Of a stretch of 64,000 nt of DNA, positions 1-8,177 are shown in pieces (the first letter of the stretch is position 1; every line of letters starts with the position of its first letter). The notes beneath the pieces are model-generated. The model saw only the letters and a program-made list of their open reading frames with translations, was not told the origin of the DNA and did not search any database. The position numbers and the translations under genes were made by a program. Source of the stretch: Pseudomonadota bacterium (GTDB lineage: Bacteria; Pseudomonadota; Alphaproteobacteria; Rhizobiales; Devosiaceae); assembly GCA_023388175.1 (NCBI GenBank), contig JAEWGT010000017.1, positions 434,001-498,000 on the forward strand. Direction: 5' to 3'.

Positions 1-2110
1 CGGTATAACCGCTGGGCTGGTCGGCGCCATGCAGCGCCAGATCGAGTGCTGCGTTGAAAGCAACCGACTGAAAATTCTCGCTCATCGGTCTGTAGATCGG
101 ATCAGCAGCATTCTGCTCATCCACGACCTTCGCCATGCGCTCGAAGACAGACGTGACCTCGTCGCGGCTGACAAGTCCATGGCGCAGCCAGTTGGCCACC
201 GCTTGCGACGAAATCCGGCAGGTCGCGCGATCTTCCATCAGGCCGACATTGTTGATGTCCGGCACCTTGGAACAGCCGACACCCTGCTGTACCCAGCGCA
301 CCACATAGCCCAGGATGCCCTGCGCATTATTCTCAAGCTCACGGGTAATCTCTTCTCGGCTGAGCGCATAGGGCGCCAGAACCGGCATGGAGAACAGATC
401 CGCCAGCGGCGGCATCGCCTGGTTGTGCCGGCGCTTCTGCGCCTCGAACACATCGACCTGATGGTAGTGCAACGCGTGCAGGGTGGCCGCTGTCGGCGAA
501 GGCACCCAGGCGGTATTGGCCCCGGCATTGGGATGGCCGATCTTGGCCTCCATCATCGCCGCCATGTCATCCGGCCGCGCCCACATGCCCTTGCCGATCT
601 GTGCCTTGCCGGAGAACCCGGCAGCCAGGCCGATCAGCACATTGCGATCCTCATACGAGGCAATCCATTTTTCGGCCTTGATCTCGTCCTTGCGCAGCAC
701 AGCACCGGCTTCCATCGAGGTGTGGATTTCATCACCGGTGCGGTCAAGGAAACCGGTATTGATGAAGAACACGCGCTCCCGCGCTGCATGAATTGCGGCC
801 TTGAGGTTGGCCGACGTGCGGCGCTCCTCATCCATGATGCCGATCTTGATCGTATTGGGCTTCAACCCGAGAAAGGCCTCGACCGAAGCAAAAATATCGC
901 AGGCAAAGGCCACTTCCTCGGGTCCGTGCATCTTGGGCTTGACCACGTAGATCGCGCCGTTGCGCGCATTGTTGCCCTTGTCGTGCAGCGCGCAGAGTGC
1001 CGTCACGGCAGCGTCCATCAGTCCTTCGCCCACCGGCTTGCCATCAAGCAACACGGCGTCGGTGGTCATCAAGTGCCCGACATTGCGCACCAGCAGCAAT
1101 GAACGGCCGCGCAGCACCAGTGGATCGCCCTTGATATCCTTGTAGACCCGGTCGGGTTTGAGCTTGCGCGTGACCTGCTTTCCACCCTTGTCGAACGTGT
1201 CTTCGAGCGACCCATTCATCAGGCCCAGCCAGTTGCGATAGACCCCGACCTTGTCCTCGGCGTCCACTGCGGCGACCGAATCCTCGCAATCCTGTATCGT
1301 CGTCAGCGCCGCCTCGACGATCACATCACTCAACCCGGCAGCGTGGGCCCTGCCGATTTCGGTATCCGGCGCGATCACCAGAACGGCATGCAGCCCATGG
1401 TGCCGGAGGACGATCTCGCCGGCTTTTTCAGTGCCACCATAGCCGACAAAAGCATCCGGATCGCGCAACCCGGTGCGCCCGATGGATGTGTCGACCACCA
1501 GGATACGCGTCTCGCCTTCCTTGATGATGTGATAGCCGGTCGCGTCCTTGTGGCTGCCGCCCGCCAGGGGGAAACTCGCGTCGAGAAAATCCGCGACCCG
1601 CGCCACCACCGCCGCGCCGCGTGCTGGATTGTAGCTCCGGCCGGGCGCCAGATCGCCATCGCGGCTGATTGCATCGGTGCCGTAGAGCGCATCGTAGAGC
1701 GAGCCCCAGCGCGCATTGGCAGCGTTCAGCGCATAGCGGGCATTGGAAACAGGCACCACAAGCTGCGGCCCGCACAGCGTTGCAATTTCCGGGTCCAACC
1801 CTTCGGTCAGAATGGTAAAATCGCCCGGCTCATCCACGAGATAGCCGATCTCGCGCAGGAAGAACTCGTAGCCCTGCGCATTATTGGCGACAGCACCGTA
1901 TTTGCGATGCCAGTCGTCGATCTGCGCCTGCAGATCATCACGCTTGGCCAGCAGGCGCGCATTGGTCGGCACATGCTCGGCCAGCATGGCCGCGAAACCA
2001 TCCCAGAACTGGTCGGCGCTGACAGAAAGGCCCGGCAGCACCTCGTTCTCCACGAAATCCGCCAGCAGCGGATGCACGGAAAGACCGGATTTCGTCAGAT
2101 AGTTGCTCAT
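1..2110 (-). CDS. glcB: Malate synthase G (C-terminus cut by window edge)
   Basis: Condenses glyoxylate with acetyl-CoA to give malate in the cytoplasm. Translating the minus strand from the ATG at 2110 gives an uninterrupted 703-codon frame running off the left edge. The family is about 720 residues, so only a short C-terminal tail is missing. Typical malate synthase G stretches are visible, including RSLLLVRNVGHLMTTDAV and FFINTGFLDRTGDEIHTS. It lies 55 bp downstream of guaD on the same strand, at the distal end of the purine-degradation gene run. It would consume the glyoxylate released by AllA, so co-transcription makes metabolic sense, though a separate promoter in the short gap cannot be excluded. 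The function call is firm; operon membership is inferred. Confidence 0.95.
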   Translation of the reverse strand, partial: MSNYLTKSGLSVHPLLADFVENEVLPGLSVSADQFWDGFAAMLAEHVPTNARLLAKRDDLQAQIDDWHRKYGAVANNAQGYEFFLREIGYLVDEPGDFTILTEGLDPEIATLCGPQLVVPVSNARYALNAANARWGSLYDALYGTDAISRDGDLAPGRSYNPARGAAVVARVADFLDASFPLAGGSHKDATGYHIIKEGETRILVVDTSIGRTGLRDPDAFVGYGGTEKAGEIVLRHHGLHAVLVIAPDTEIGRAHAAGLSDVIVEAALTTIQDCEDSVAAVDAEDKVGVYRNWLGLMNGSLEDTFDKGGKQVTRKLKPDRVYKDIKGDPLVLRGRSLLLVRNVGHLMTTDAVLLDGKPVGEGLMDAAVTALCALHDKGNNARNGAIYVVKPKMHGPEEVAFACDIFASVEAFLGLKPNTIKIGIMDEERRTSANLKAAIHAARERVFFINTGFLDRTGDEIHTSMEAGAVLRKDEIKAEKWIASYEDRNVLIGLAAGFSGKAQIGKGMWARPDDMAAMMEAKIGHPNAGANTAWVPSPTAATLHALHYHQVDVFEAQKRRHNQAMPPLADLFSMPVLAPYALSREEITRELENNAQGILGYVVRWVQQGVGCSKVPDINNVGLMEDRATCRISSQAVANWLRHGLVSRDEVTSVFERMAKVVDEQNAADPIYRPMSENFQSVAFNAALDLALHGADQPSGYT

Positions 2111-2165
2111 GCCAGATGTCCTTGGGAAACAGTCTGGCGACAGCATTAGGCCATAGCTGGTGGCC

Positions 2166-3467
2166 TCACAACCCGCCTAAAGTCGACTTCGCCCTTGCGC
2201 CAGCGACATAGACTTCGGCAATGGCGCGATCATCGCCGAGCGTCTGCAACAGGAACAATTCCTCGGCCAGCGTCTCCACCGTTGCCATGCGCATCCGCAT
2301 TGTGGGCGTGGCCCGCGCATCGAGCACGATCAGATCCGCCGCACGGCCCGGCGCGATGGAGCCGATCGTCTCTTCCAGCCCCAGCGCTTCGGCATTGCCG
2401 CGCGTCGCCATGTGGAACGAGGCGAAGGGATTGAGCCGCTGTCCGCGCAATTGCAGCACCTTGTAGCCCTCGTCCAGCGTGCGCAGCATCGAGACACTGG
2501 TGCCCCCGCCGATATCGGTGGCGATCCCCACGCGCACGCCATGGCTCACCAGCCGCTCGCGGTCGAACAGGCCCGAGCCCAGAAACAGGTTCGAGGTCGG
2601 GCAGAACACCGCGACCGATCCAGTCTCGGCCAGCACCCCAACTTCACGATGATTGAGGTGGATGGAATGGCCCAGCAAGGTCTTGGGGCCAAGCAGCCCA
2701 TAATCCTCATAAATGCCGGTATAGTCGGGGCTGTCCGGATACAGCTCCATCGAATAGGAAATCTCGGCGTCGTTCTCGCTGAGATGGGTCTGCACATAGC
2801 ATTCGGGATGCTCGGCCACGAGCGTCCGCGCCAGCTCCAGTTGCTCCGGTGTCGAGGTAATGGCAAAGCGCGGCGAGATCGCATAAAGCGCCCTGCCCCG
2901 CCCATGCCAGCGCGCGATCAGCGCCTTGCTGTCGTCATAGCCCGATTGCGCCGTGTCGCAGAGCCCCTCGGGCGCATTGCGATCCATCATCACCTTGCCG
3001 CCCACCATCAGCATATTGCGGCGCTGCGCCTCGGCGAAGAACGCATCGACGCTGCGCGGATGGCTTGAGCAATAGGCCACTGCTGTGGTCGTACCGTGCC
3101 GGATCAGCGCGTCGTAAAAATCGGCGGCAACGGCCTCGGCATGCCCCTGCTGGGAGAATTTCTGCTCCTCGATGAACGTATAGGTATTGAGCCATTCAAG
3201 CAGCGATCCGGCATAGGCCGCCATCATCTGGCTCTGCACATAATGCAGATGCAGATCGATGAAACCGGGCAGGATCAGGTTGGGCCGGTGGTCGATCACG
3301 AGAGCGCCGGCAGTATCGGCCTCAGAAAAATCCTCGACCGCCAGGACGGTTCCGTCCTCAACTGAGACCGCGCCATCCTCAAGGTAAAGATAGCTCTCCG
3401 CATCATCGAGACCCATCGGCTGGCGATGAAAGCTCAGCACCCGTCCCCGCAGGATGGTCCGGCTCAT
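2166..3467 (-). CDS. guaD: Guanine deaminase
   Basis: Hydrolyses guanine to xanthine and ammonia. This is a 433-residue amidohydrolase-superfamily protein. The metal-binding HLH lies in LPGFIDLHLHYVQ (about residues 67-79), followed downstream by THLSEND, LLGHSIHLN and the ATDIGGGTS aspartate motif, all characteristic of GuaD. I chose the ATG at 3467 over an in-frame upstream ATG at 3491, because 3467 forms a 4-base ATGA overlap with the stop of puuD and the upstream residues are not family-like. It sits in the purine operon after puuD and before glcB, and supplies xanthine to XdhAB. Confidence 0.95.
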   Translation of the reverse strand: MSRTILRGRVLSFHRQPMGLDDAESYLYLEDGAVSVEDGTVLAVEDFSEADTAGALVIDHRPNLILPGFIDLHLHYVQSQMMAAYAGSLLEWLNTYTFIEEQKFSQQGHAEAVAADFYDALIRHGTTTAVAYCSSHPRSVDAFFAEAQRRNMLMVGGKVMMDRNAPEGLCDTAQSGYDDSKALIARWHGRGRALYAISPRFAITSTPEQLELARTLVAEHPECYVQTHLSENDAEISYSMELYPDSPDYTGIYEDYGLLGPKTLLGHSIHLNHREVGVLAETGSVAVFCPTSNLFLGSGLFDRERLVSHGVRVGIATDIGGGTSVSMLRTLDEGYKVLQLRGQRLNPFASFHMATRGNAEALGLEETIGSIAPGRAADLIVLDARATPTMRMRMATVETLAEELFLLQTLGDDRAIAEVYVAGARAKSTLGGL

Positions 3468-4690
3468 GAGCCAGTGCCTTCGCGATACCACTCGACCAGC
3501 AGCGCCCGCTCCGCCGCCGTCATTTCGGTGACATTGCCCGGCGGCATGGCATGGCTCCAGCCCGCCTGGATGGCAATCTCATGCGCCCGGTTGGCGATGG
3601 CCACATCACTGTCGAGAATGACATTCTTGGGCGCCTGATAGACGCCCTCCCAGACCGGCTCTGCCGTATGGCACATGGCGCAGCGGGTCTGCACCGCCAG
3701 GCTGGCGGCGGCGAAATGCTCCGTCGCCATGAAACGCTCGCCGGTCGCACTTACCAGCGTCTCGCTGTCGACACCGGGCAGTTTCGGTGCCGTGGAAAGC
3801 CATGCAATCACCAGCATCAGGATCACCGCCACGGCCCATGTCCAGTGTGGATTGCCCTTCCGGGCATGGCGGGTGTTGAAATAGTGCCGGATGACGACGC
3901 CGACGAGGAAGATCAGCGAGGCGATGATCCAGTTCCACTGCGTCGCAAAAGCCAGCGGATAATGGCTCGACAGCATGAAGAAAATGACAGGCAGCGTCAG
4001 GTAATTATTGTGCAGGGAGCGCTGCTTGGCGATTTTCCCGTACTTCGCGTCCGGCACGCGCCCGGCCTTCAGGTCCCCCACCACGATCCGCTGGTTGGGA
4101 ATGATGATCATCGCCACATTGGCCGTCATGATCGTGGCGGTAAACGCACCCATATGCAGCATGGCGGCGCGCCCGGTGAAGAGCTGCGTATAGCCCCAGC
4201 TCATCGCCACGAGAATGGCGAACAGCACCAGCATCAGCCCGGTGGTCGATTGCCCGATAGGCGATTTGCAGAGCGTGTCATAGAGCAGCCAGCCCAGAAC
4301 GATGGAGCCGGCCGACAGCAGGATGGCAACCCAGTTCGGCACATCCAGCACATTGCGGTCCACCAGATAGAGGTCCGCGCCCACGTAATAGAGCAGCGCC
4401 AGCAGCATCGCGCCCGAAAGCCAGGTCGCGTAGCTTTCCCATTTGAACCAGGTCAGATGCTCGGGCAGGAATTCGGGCGCCACCAGATATTTCTGGATGT
4501 GATAAAAGCCCCCGCCATGCACCTGCCATTCCTCGCCATGCGCCAATGGCGGCAGGCTGGGCGTCTTGCGCAGGCCCAGATCGAGCGCGATGAAATAGAA
4601 GGACGAGCCGATCCAGGCAATGGCCGTCACCACATGCAGCCAGCGCACGGCAAACATCGCCCATTCGTAGAAAATTGCGTAATCGGGCAT
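3464..4690 (-). CDS. puuD: Membrane urate oxidase with C-terminal cytochrome c (PuuD type)
   Basis: Oxidises urate to 5-hydroxyisourate and is thought to pass electrons to the respiratory chain rather than make peroxide. The 408-residue protein has a membrane domain of roughly eight hydrophobic segments (WLHVVTAIAWIGSSFYFIA near the N-terminus through VILMLVIAWL). It ends in a small cytochrome c domain with a CAMCH haem motif at residues 337-341 and a candidate Met ligand in AMPPGN near residue 380. This full-length architecture is the PuuD/urate hydroxylase family. Its product is the substrate of UraH, encoded at the promoter-proximal end of the same gene run. Its stop overlaps the guaD start by 4 bases. 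Confidence 0.93.
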   Translation of the reverse strand: MPDYAIFYEWAMFAVRWLHVVTAIAWIGSSFYFIALDLGLRKTPSLPPLAHGEEWQVHGGGFYHIQKYLVAPEFLPEHLTWFKWESYATWLSGAMLLALLYYVGADLYLVDRNVLDVPNWVAILLSAGSIVLGWLLYDTLCKSPIGQSTTGLMLVLFAILVAMSWGYTQLFTGRAAMLHMGAFTATIMTANVAMIIIPNQRIVVGDLKAGRVPDAKYGKIAKQRSLHNNYLTLPVIFFMLSSHYPLAFATQWNWIIASLIFLVGVVIRHYFNTRHARKGNPHWTWAVAVILMLVIAWLSTAPKLPGVDSETLVSATGERFMATEHFAAASLAVQTRCAMCHTAEPVWEGVYQAPKNVILDSDVAIANRAHEIAIQAGWSHAMPPGNVTEMTAAERALLVEWYREGTGS

Positions 4691-5024
4691 TCAACTCTCC
4701 CCATTCACCGGCGTCCCCCTCTCCCCTTGTGGGACTTCGACCCGTCCGCAGGGCAAATCGCTCCGGTGGAGCGATTTGAGGGGAGAAGACCACGAGAGCT
4801 AAGCTCGAGTGGCAAGCCGTTTCAACATCCAGAGGCCCACCCTCGCCCCTGGAGGGAGAGCGGCGATCATTCTGCGTTCAGCAGAATGATCAGTGTGAGG
4901 GGCTCCGGCTTATCCAAGCACTCTGCGCTTGTTGAAGGCACAGCACCCCTCATCCGCCCTTCGGGCACCTTCTCCCTCAAGGGGAGAAGGCCACCACCCA
5001 AGCCCCGGTGGTTCTTAGACTAGA
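4691..5024. repeat. Intergenic palindromic repeat block R1 (between BMP SBP gene and puuD)
   Basis: This 334-bp stretch has no convincing gene. It is built of inverted-repeat modules. One is a perfect 11-bp-arm hairpin CAAATCGCTCC/GGAGCGATTTG at 4754-4778. A second is a perfect 11-bp-arm hairpin GATCATTCTGC/GCAGAATGATC at 4865-4891. The outer arms are CCCCTCTCCCC (about 4722) and CCTTCTCCC...GGGGAGAAGG (about 4966-4990). The first hairpin recurs at 57321-57345, and the CCTCATCCGCCCTTCGGGCA module recurs at about 13003-13047. It is probably a chromosomal repetitive extragenic palindrome and could reduce read-through from the transporter genes into puuD. Confidence 0.75.
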
Positions 5025-6110
5025 TCAGGCCGGCGGGTTCACGCCTTCGACATACCAGTCCATGCCCAGCAGTTCTTCGTCAGTCATGGTGACGCCGGCG
5101 GCAACGCGCTCGACACCGGTGTGATCGTTGATCGGGCCGGTGAAGATGTTGAACGAACCGTCGATCTGGCCCTGCTTGACCGCTTCCGCGGCAGCGACGA
5201 CATCGGCCGGAATGGACTCGTTATAGGGCCCGATCTCGACTTCGCCTTCGGCCAGACCAGGCCAGCTGTCCTTGCTTTCCCAGGTGCCATCGATAACGGC
5301 CTGGGCAGTCTTGACGTAATGCGGACCCCAATTGTCGATGATCGAGGTCAGCTGCGCCTTGGGCGCAAAGGCGCTCATATCGGCACCCTGACCGAAACCA
5401 CCCACAATGCCGCGCTCCTCGGCAACCTGCAGGGCAGCCGGACCGTCGGTATGCTGGGCAATCACGTCGATGCCCTGGTCGATCATGGCGCGGGCAGCGT
5501 CGGCTTCCTTGGCCGGATCGTTCCAGCTGGCGATAAACACCGGAGTGATTTCGAAAGCCGGATTGACCTTGCGGGCGGCGAGCACGAAGGCATTGATGCC
5601 CATCACCACTTCCGGGATCGGGAATGAGCCGATATAGCCCGCCTTGCCGGTCTGCGACAGGTGGCCCGCAATGGTGCCGCAAACGGCGCGGCCTTCATGG
5701 AAACGGGCATTATAGGTGCCGACATTGGTCGAGCGCATATAGCCGGTGGCATGCTCAAAGGTCACGTCCGGGAACTGCTCGGCAACCTTGATCACGGAAT
5801 CCCCGAAGCCGAAGCTGGTGGCGAAAATCAGCGTGCAGCCCTGCTGGGCCAGTTCGCGCAGCACGCGCTCGGCATCCGGGCCTTCCGGAACGTTCTCGAC
5901 ATAGACGGTTTCAACCGCATCGCCGAGCTGTTCTTCCAGATAAAGCCGGCCCTGATTGTGGGCATAGTTCCAGCCATTGTCGTTGATCGTGCCGACCAGC
6001 ACGAAGCCGACCTTGAGCGGCGCGGACTGGGCGAAGGCGCGCGAGCCGAGCAGCGGCAGCGCCGCTGCGGCCACACCGGCCTTGAGGATATTGCGACGGT
6101 TAAGCGTCAT
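5025..6110 (-). CDS. BMP-family ABC transporter substrate-binding protein (purine/nucleoside type)
   Basis: Periplasmic binding component of a BMP (PnrA/TmpC-like) importer, a family known to bind nucleosides or related purines. The 361-residue protein starts at the ATG at 6110, chosen because GGAG lies 6-9 bases upstream. The N-terminus is a Tat-like or Sec export signal with twin arginines (NRRNILKAGVAAAALPLLG) and an AFAQ cleavage site. The mature part contains the family stretches GTINDNGWNYAHNQG and FEHATGYMRSTNVGTYNARF. Two permeases and an ATPase lie immediately upstream in the same direction, all inside the purine run. The ligand is therefore inferred to be a purine base, nucleoside or allantoin-pathway intermediate; the exact substrate is unknown. 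Confidence 0.88.
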   Translation of the reverse strand: MTLNRRNILKAGVAAAALPLLGSRAFAQSAPLKVGFVLVGTINDNGWNYAHNQGRLYLEEQLGDAVETVYVENVPEGPDAERVLRELAQQGCTLIFATSFGFGDSVIKVAEQFPDVTFEHATGYMRSTNVGTYNARFHEGRAVCGTIAGHLSQTGKAGYIGSFPIPEVVMGINAFVLAARKVNPAFEITPVFIASWNDPAKEADAARAMIDQGIDVIAQHTDGPAALQVAEERGIVGGFGQGADMSAFAPKAQLTSIIDNWGPHYVKTAQAVIDGTWESKDSWPGLAEGEVEIGPYNESIPADVVAAAEAVKQGQIDGSFNIFTGPINDHTGVERVAAGVTMTDEELLGMDWYVEGVNPPA

Positions 6111-6144
6111 TGGGTTTCTCCTGAGTGACGGGTTTCTTTTTTGA

Positions 6145-6172
6145 TTAGGCCGGTCATTTGCTGCCGACCTAA
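6145..6172 (-). other. Hairpin between permease and BMP SBP genes
   Basis: TTAGGCCGG (6145-6153) and CCGACCTAA (6164-6172) form an inverted repeat with one mismatch. It overlaps the permease stop codon and precedes the SBP gene. It lacks a T-run on the minus strand, so it is more likely an mRNA processing or stability element than a terminator. Confidence 0.4.
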
Positions 6173-7098
6173 TTGCTTGGCAAGAACGGCCTGCCGAGGC
6201 AGGCCGGTGCATTGGAGGACGCATCGCGGCGAATGGAAATCAGCACCAGAACCACGATGGTTGCGATATAGGGCATGGCGGCCCAGAGCTCGGACGGAAT
6301 GGCCGAAAGCGGCCCGCCGCCCGCCTTGGCGTAAAGCTCCATGGTCATGACCAGCCCGAAGAGATAGGCACCTGCCAGCAGGCGGAACGGCTTCCAGCTG
6401 GCGAACACCACCAGCGCCACCGCGATCCAGCCGCGCCCGGCCGTCATGCGCTCGGCCCATTGGGGGGTCAGCAGCAGCGGGAAACAGGCCCCGGCAATGC
6501 CGGCCATCGCGCCGCCAAAGGCCACCGCCGCATAGCGCACGCCGATGACCGAATATCCGATGGAATGAGCCGATTGATCATTCTCGCCCACCGCGCGCAG
6601 GATCAGTCCGGCGCGGGTTCGCTTGAGGAAGAACCAGACGGCGAACACCATGACCAATGAAAAATAGACCAGCGCCGAATAGCCGAACAGCACGCGCCAG
6701 ATCGGATGGGTCGCCAGTTCCGCCGGGAATAGCGGCCCTAGCAGTGTCACCGGCCGCGCCGAATAACCCTGCCCGGCCAGCGCCGAAAAGCCGGTGCCGA
6801 AAATGGTCAGGGCAAGCCCCGTGGCCGTCTGATTGGCCGACAGGCCCAGCGTCAGAAATCCGAAGATCATCGAGGCGGCGACGCCGGCGCCAGCCGCGCA
6901 GATAATGGCGAGGTAGTGATTGCCGGTCGTGAAGGTGATGACGAAGGCCGTGATCGCGCCGATGAGCATCATGCCTTCGACGCCCAGATTGAGCACCCCG
7001 GACTTTTCCACCACCAGTTCGCCCAGGGCGGCGAGCAGGATGGGTGTCGATGCACCGACCACGGTGACGATGATGGCAATGAGAAGTTCAGTGCTCAT
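6169..7098 (-). CDS. ABC transporter permease (nucleoside/BMP type, second permease)
   Basis: Inner-membrane channel subunit, 309 residues with about eight hydrophobic segments. The family stretch ILLAALGELVVEKSGVLNLG, followed by VEGMML, lies near residues 20-45, and GFSALAGQGYSARPV lies mid-protein. It belongs to the BPD_transp_2 family used by BMP-type importers. Its start overlaps the stop of the other permease by 4 bases (7095-7098), indicating translational coupling. It should pair with the 360-residue permease, the double-domain ATPase and the SBP encoded next to it. Confidence 0.88.
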   Translation of the reverse strand: MSTELLIAIIVTVVGASTPILLAALGELVVEKSGVLNLGVEGMMLIGAITAFVITFTTGNHYLAIICAAGAGVAASMIFGFLTLGLSANQTATGLALTIFGTGFSALAGQGYSARPVTLLGPLFPAELATHPIWRVLFGYSALVYFSLVMVFAVWFFLKRTRAGLILRAVGENDQSAHSIGYSVIGVRYAAVAFGGAMAGIAGACFPLLLTPQWAERMTAGRGWIAVALVVFASWKPFRLLAGAYLFGLVMTMELYAKAGGGPLSAIPSELWAAMPYIATIVVLVLISIRRDASSNAPACLGRPFLPSN

Positions 7099-8177
7099 GC
7101 GCGCGCCTCCCCCTGCGGCGAGACCCGCTTGATGCGGTAACGCACCAGAATGTCTCCTGCGAGCAGGAAGAACAGCATCATCGATTGGAAAATGCCGCTT
7201 GCCGCCGAAGGCAGGCCGATTGTCGTCTGCGCGATATCCCCTCCGACAAAGGTAATAGCCATGATGACGCCGGCAAAGATCACGCCCAGCGGATTAAGCC
7301 GTCCGAGGAAGGCGACGATGATGGCGGTAAACCCGTAATTGGTCGGGAAACCCGGCACCATGCGCTGGAACGGCCCCGACACTTCCAGCGCCCCGGCGAA
7401 CCCGGCCAGCGCCCCACTGACCAGCAGGGCCAGCCAGATGGTCTTGTTTTCGGAAAATCCGCCATAGCGCGCGGCATGCGGCGCCGCGCCGACCACCTTG
7501 ACCTGATAACCGAAGACAGAGCGCGACATGATGAACCAGGCCACCAGCGCCACGATGATGGCGATGGGGACACCGGCATGGACAATGGTGCCCGGAATGA
7601 GATTGGGCAGCAGTGCATCGGCGGCAAAGCGCCGTGTCTGCGGAAAGCCCATGCCCATCGGGTCCTTCCAGGGCGCGCGCACCAGATAATAGATCAGTTG
7701 CACCGACGCATAGGTCAGCATGAGCGAGGTCAGGATTTCATTGACGTTGAGCCGCGTCTTGAAGAAGGCCGGAATGGCCGCATAGGCCGCGCCGCCAAGG
7801 AAGCCGGCAACCATCATCAGGGGCAGAATCCAGAAGCCGCTCATGCCATGGGTAAGCAGGGCCACCCAGGTGGCTGCCAGCCCGCCCATGATATACTGGC
7901 CCTCGGCGCCGATATTCCAGACATTGGCGCGGTAGGCGATGGACAGGCCCACGCCGATGATGATCAGCGGCGACGCCTTCACCGCCAGGTCCTGCCATTT
8001 GAGCGTATTGGTCAGTGGGGTCAGGAAGATTTCCCGCACTGCGCCCACGCCATTATAGCCAATGGCCGAAAAGATGATGGCGCCGAAGAACATGGTCAGC
8101 AGCACCGCAATCAGCGGCGCTGAATAGAGCACCAGTTTGGAGGGCTCGCGGCGCTTTTCGAGACGGAACTGCATCAT
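7095..8177 (-). CDS. ABC transporter permease (nucleoside/BMP type, first permease)
   Basis: Inner-membrane subunit of the same importer, 360 residues. A basic N-terminus (RLEKRREPSK) is followed by a first transmembrane helix, and the BPD_transp_2 signature AYRANVWNIGAEGQYIMGG lies near residues 83-101. Two adjacent in-frame ATGs (8177 and 8174) are possible starts. Either overlaps or abuts the ATPase stop (8174-8176), so the genes are translationally coupled. Together with the neighbouring permease it forms the translocation pore. Confidence 0.88.
   Translation of the reverse strand: MMQFRLEKRREPSKLVLYSAPLIAVLLTMFFGAIIFSAIGYNGVGAVREIFLTPLTNTLKWQDLAVKASPLIIIGVGLSIAYRANVWNIGAEGQYIMGGLAATWVALLTHGMSGFWILPLMMVAGFLGGAAYAAIPAFFKTRLNVNEILTSLMLTYASVQLIYYLVRAPWKDPMGMGFPQTRRFAADALLPNLIPGTIVHAGVPIAIIVALVAWFIMSRSVFGYQVKVVGAAPHAARYGGFSENKTIWLALLVSGALAGFAGALEVSGPFQRMVPGFPTNYGFTAIIVAFLGRLNPLGVIFAGVIMAITFVGGDIAQTTIGLPSAASGIFQSMMLFFLLAGDILVRYRIKRVSPQGEARA

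Noticed and set aside
4722..5015. CRISPR-like or insertion-sequence origin of the repeat blocks
   Set aside because: Repeats are not regularly spaced with unique spacers, and no transposase or cas-like gene lies nearby. They are nested palindromes.
3551..5023. 490-codon plus-strand frame opposite puuD extending into repeat R1
   Set aside because: It runs opposite puuD, whose CxxCH haem motif is intact, and ends in repetitive DNA. Composition is antisense-like.
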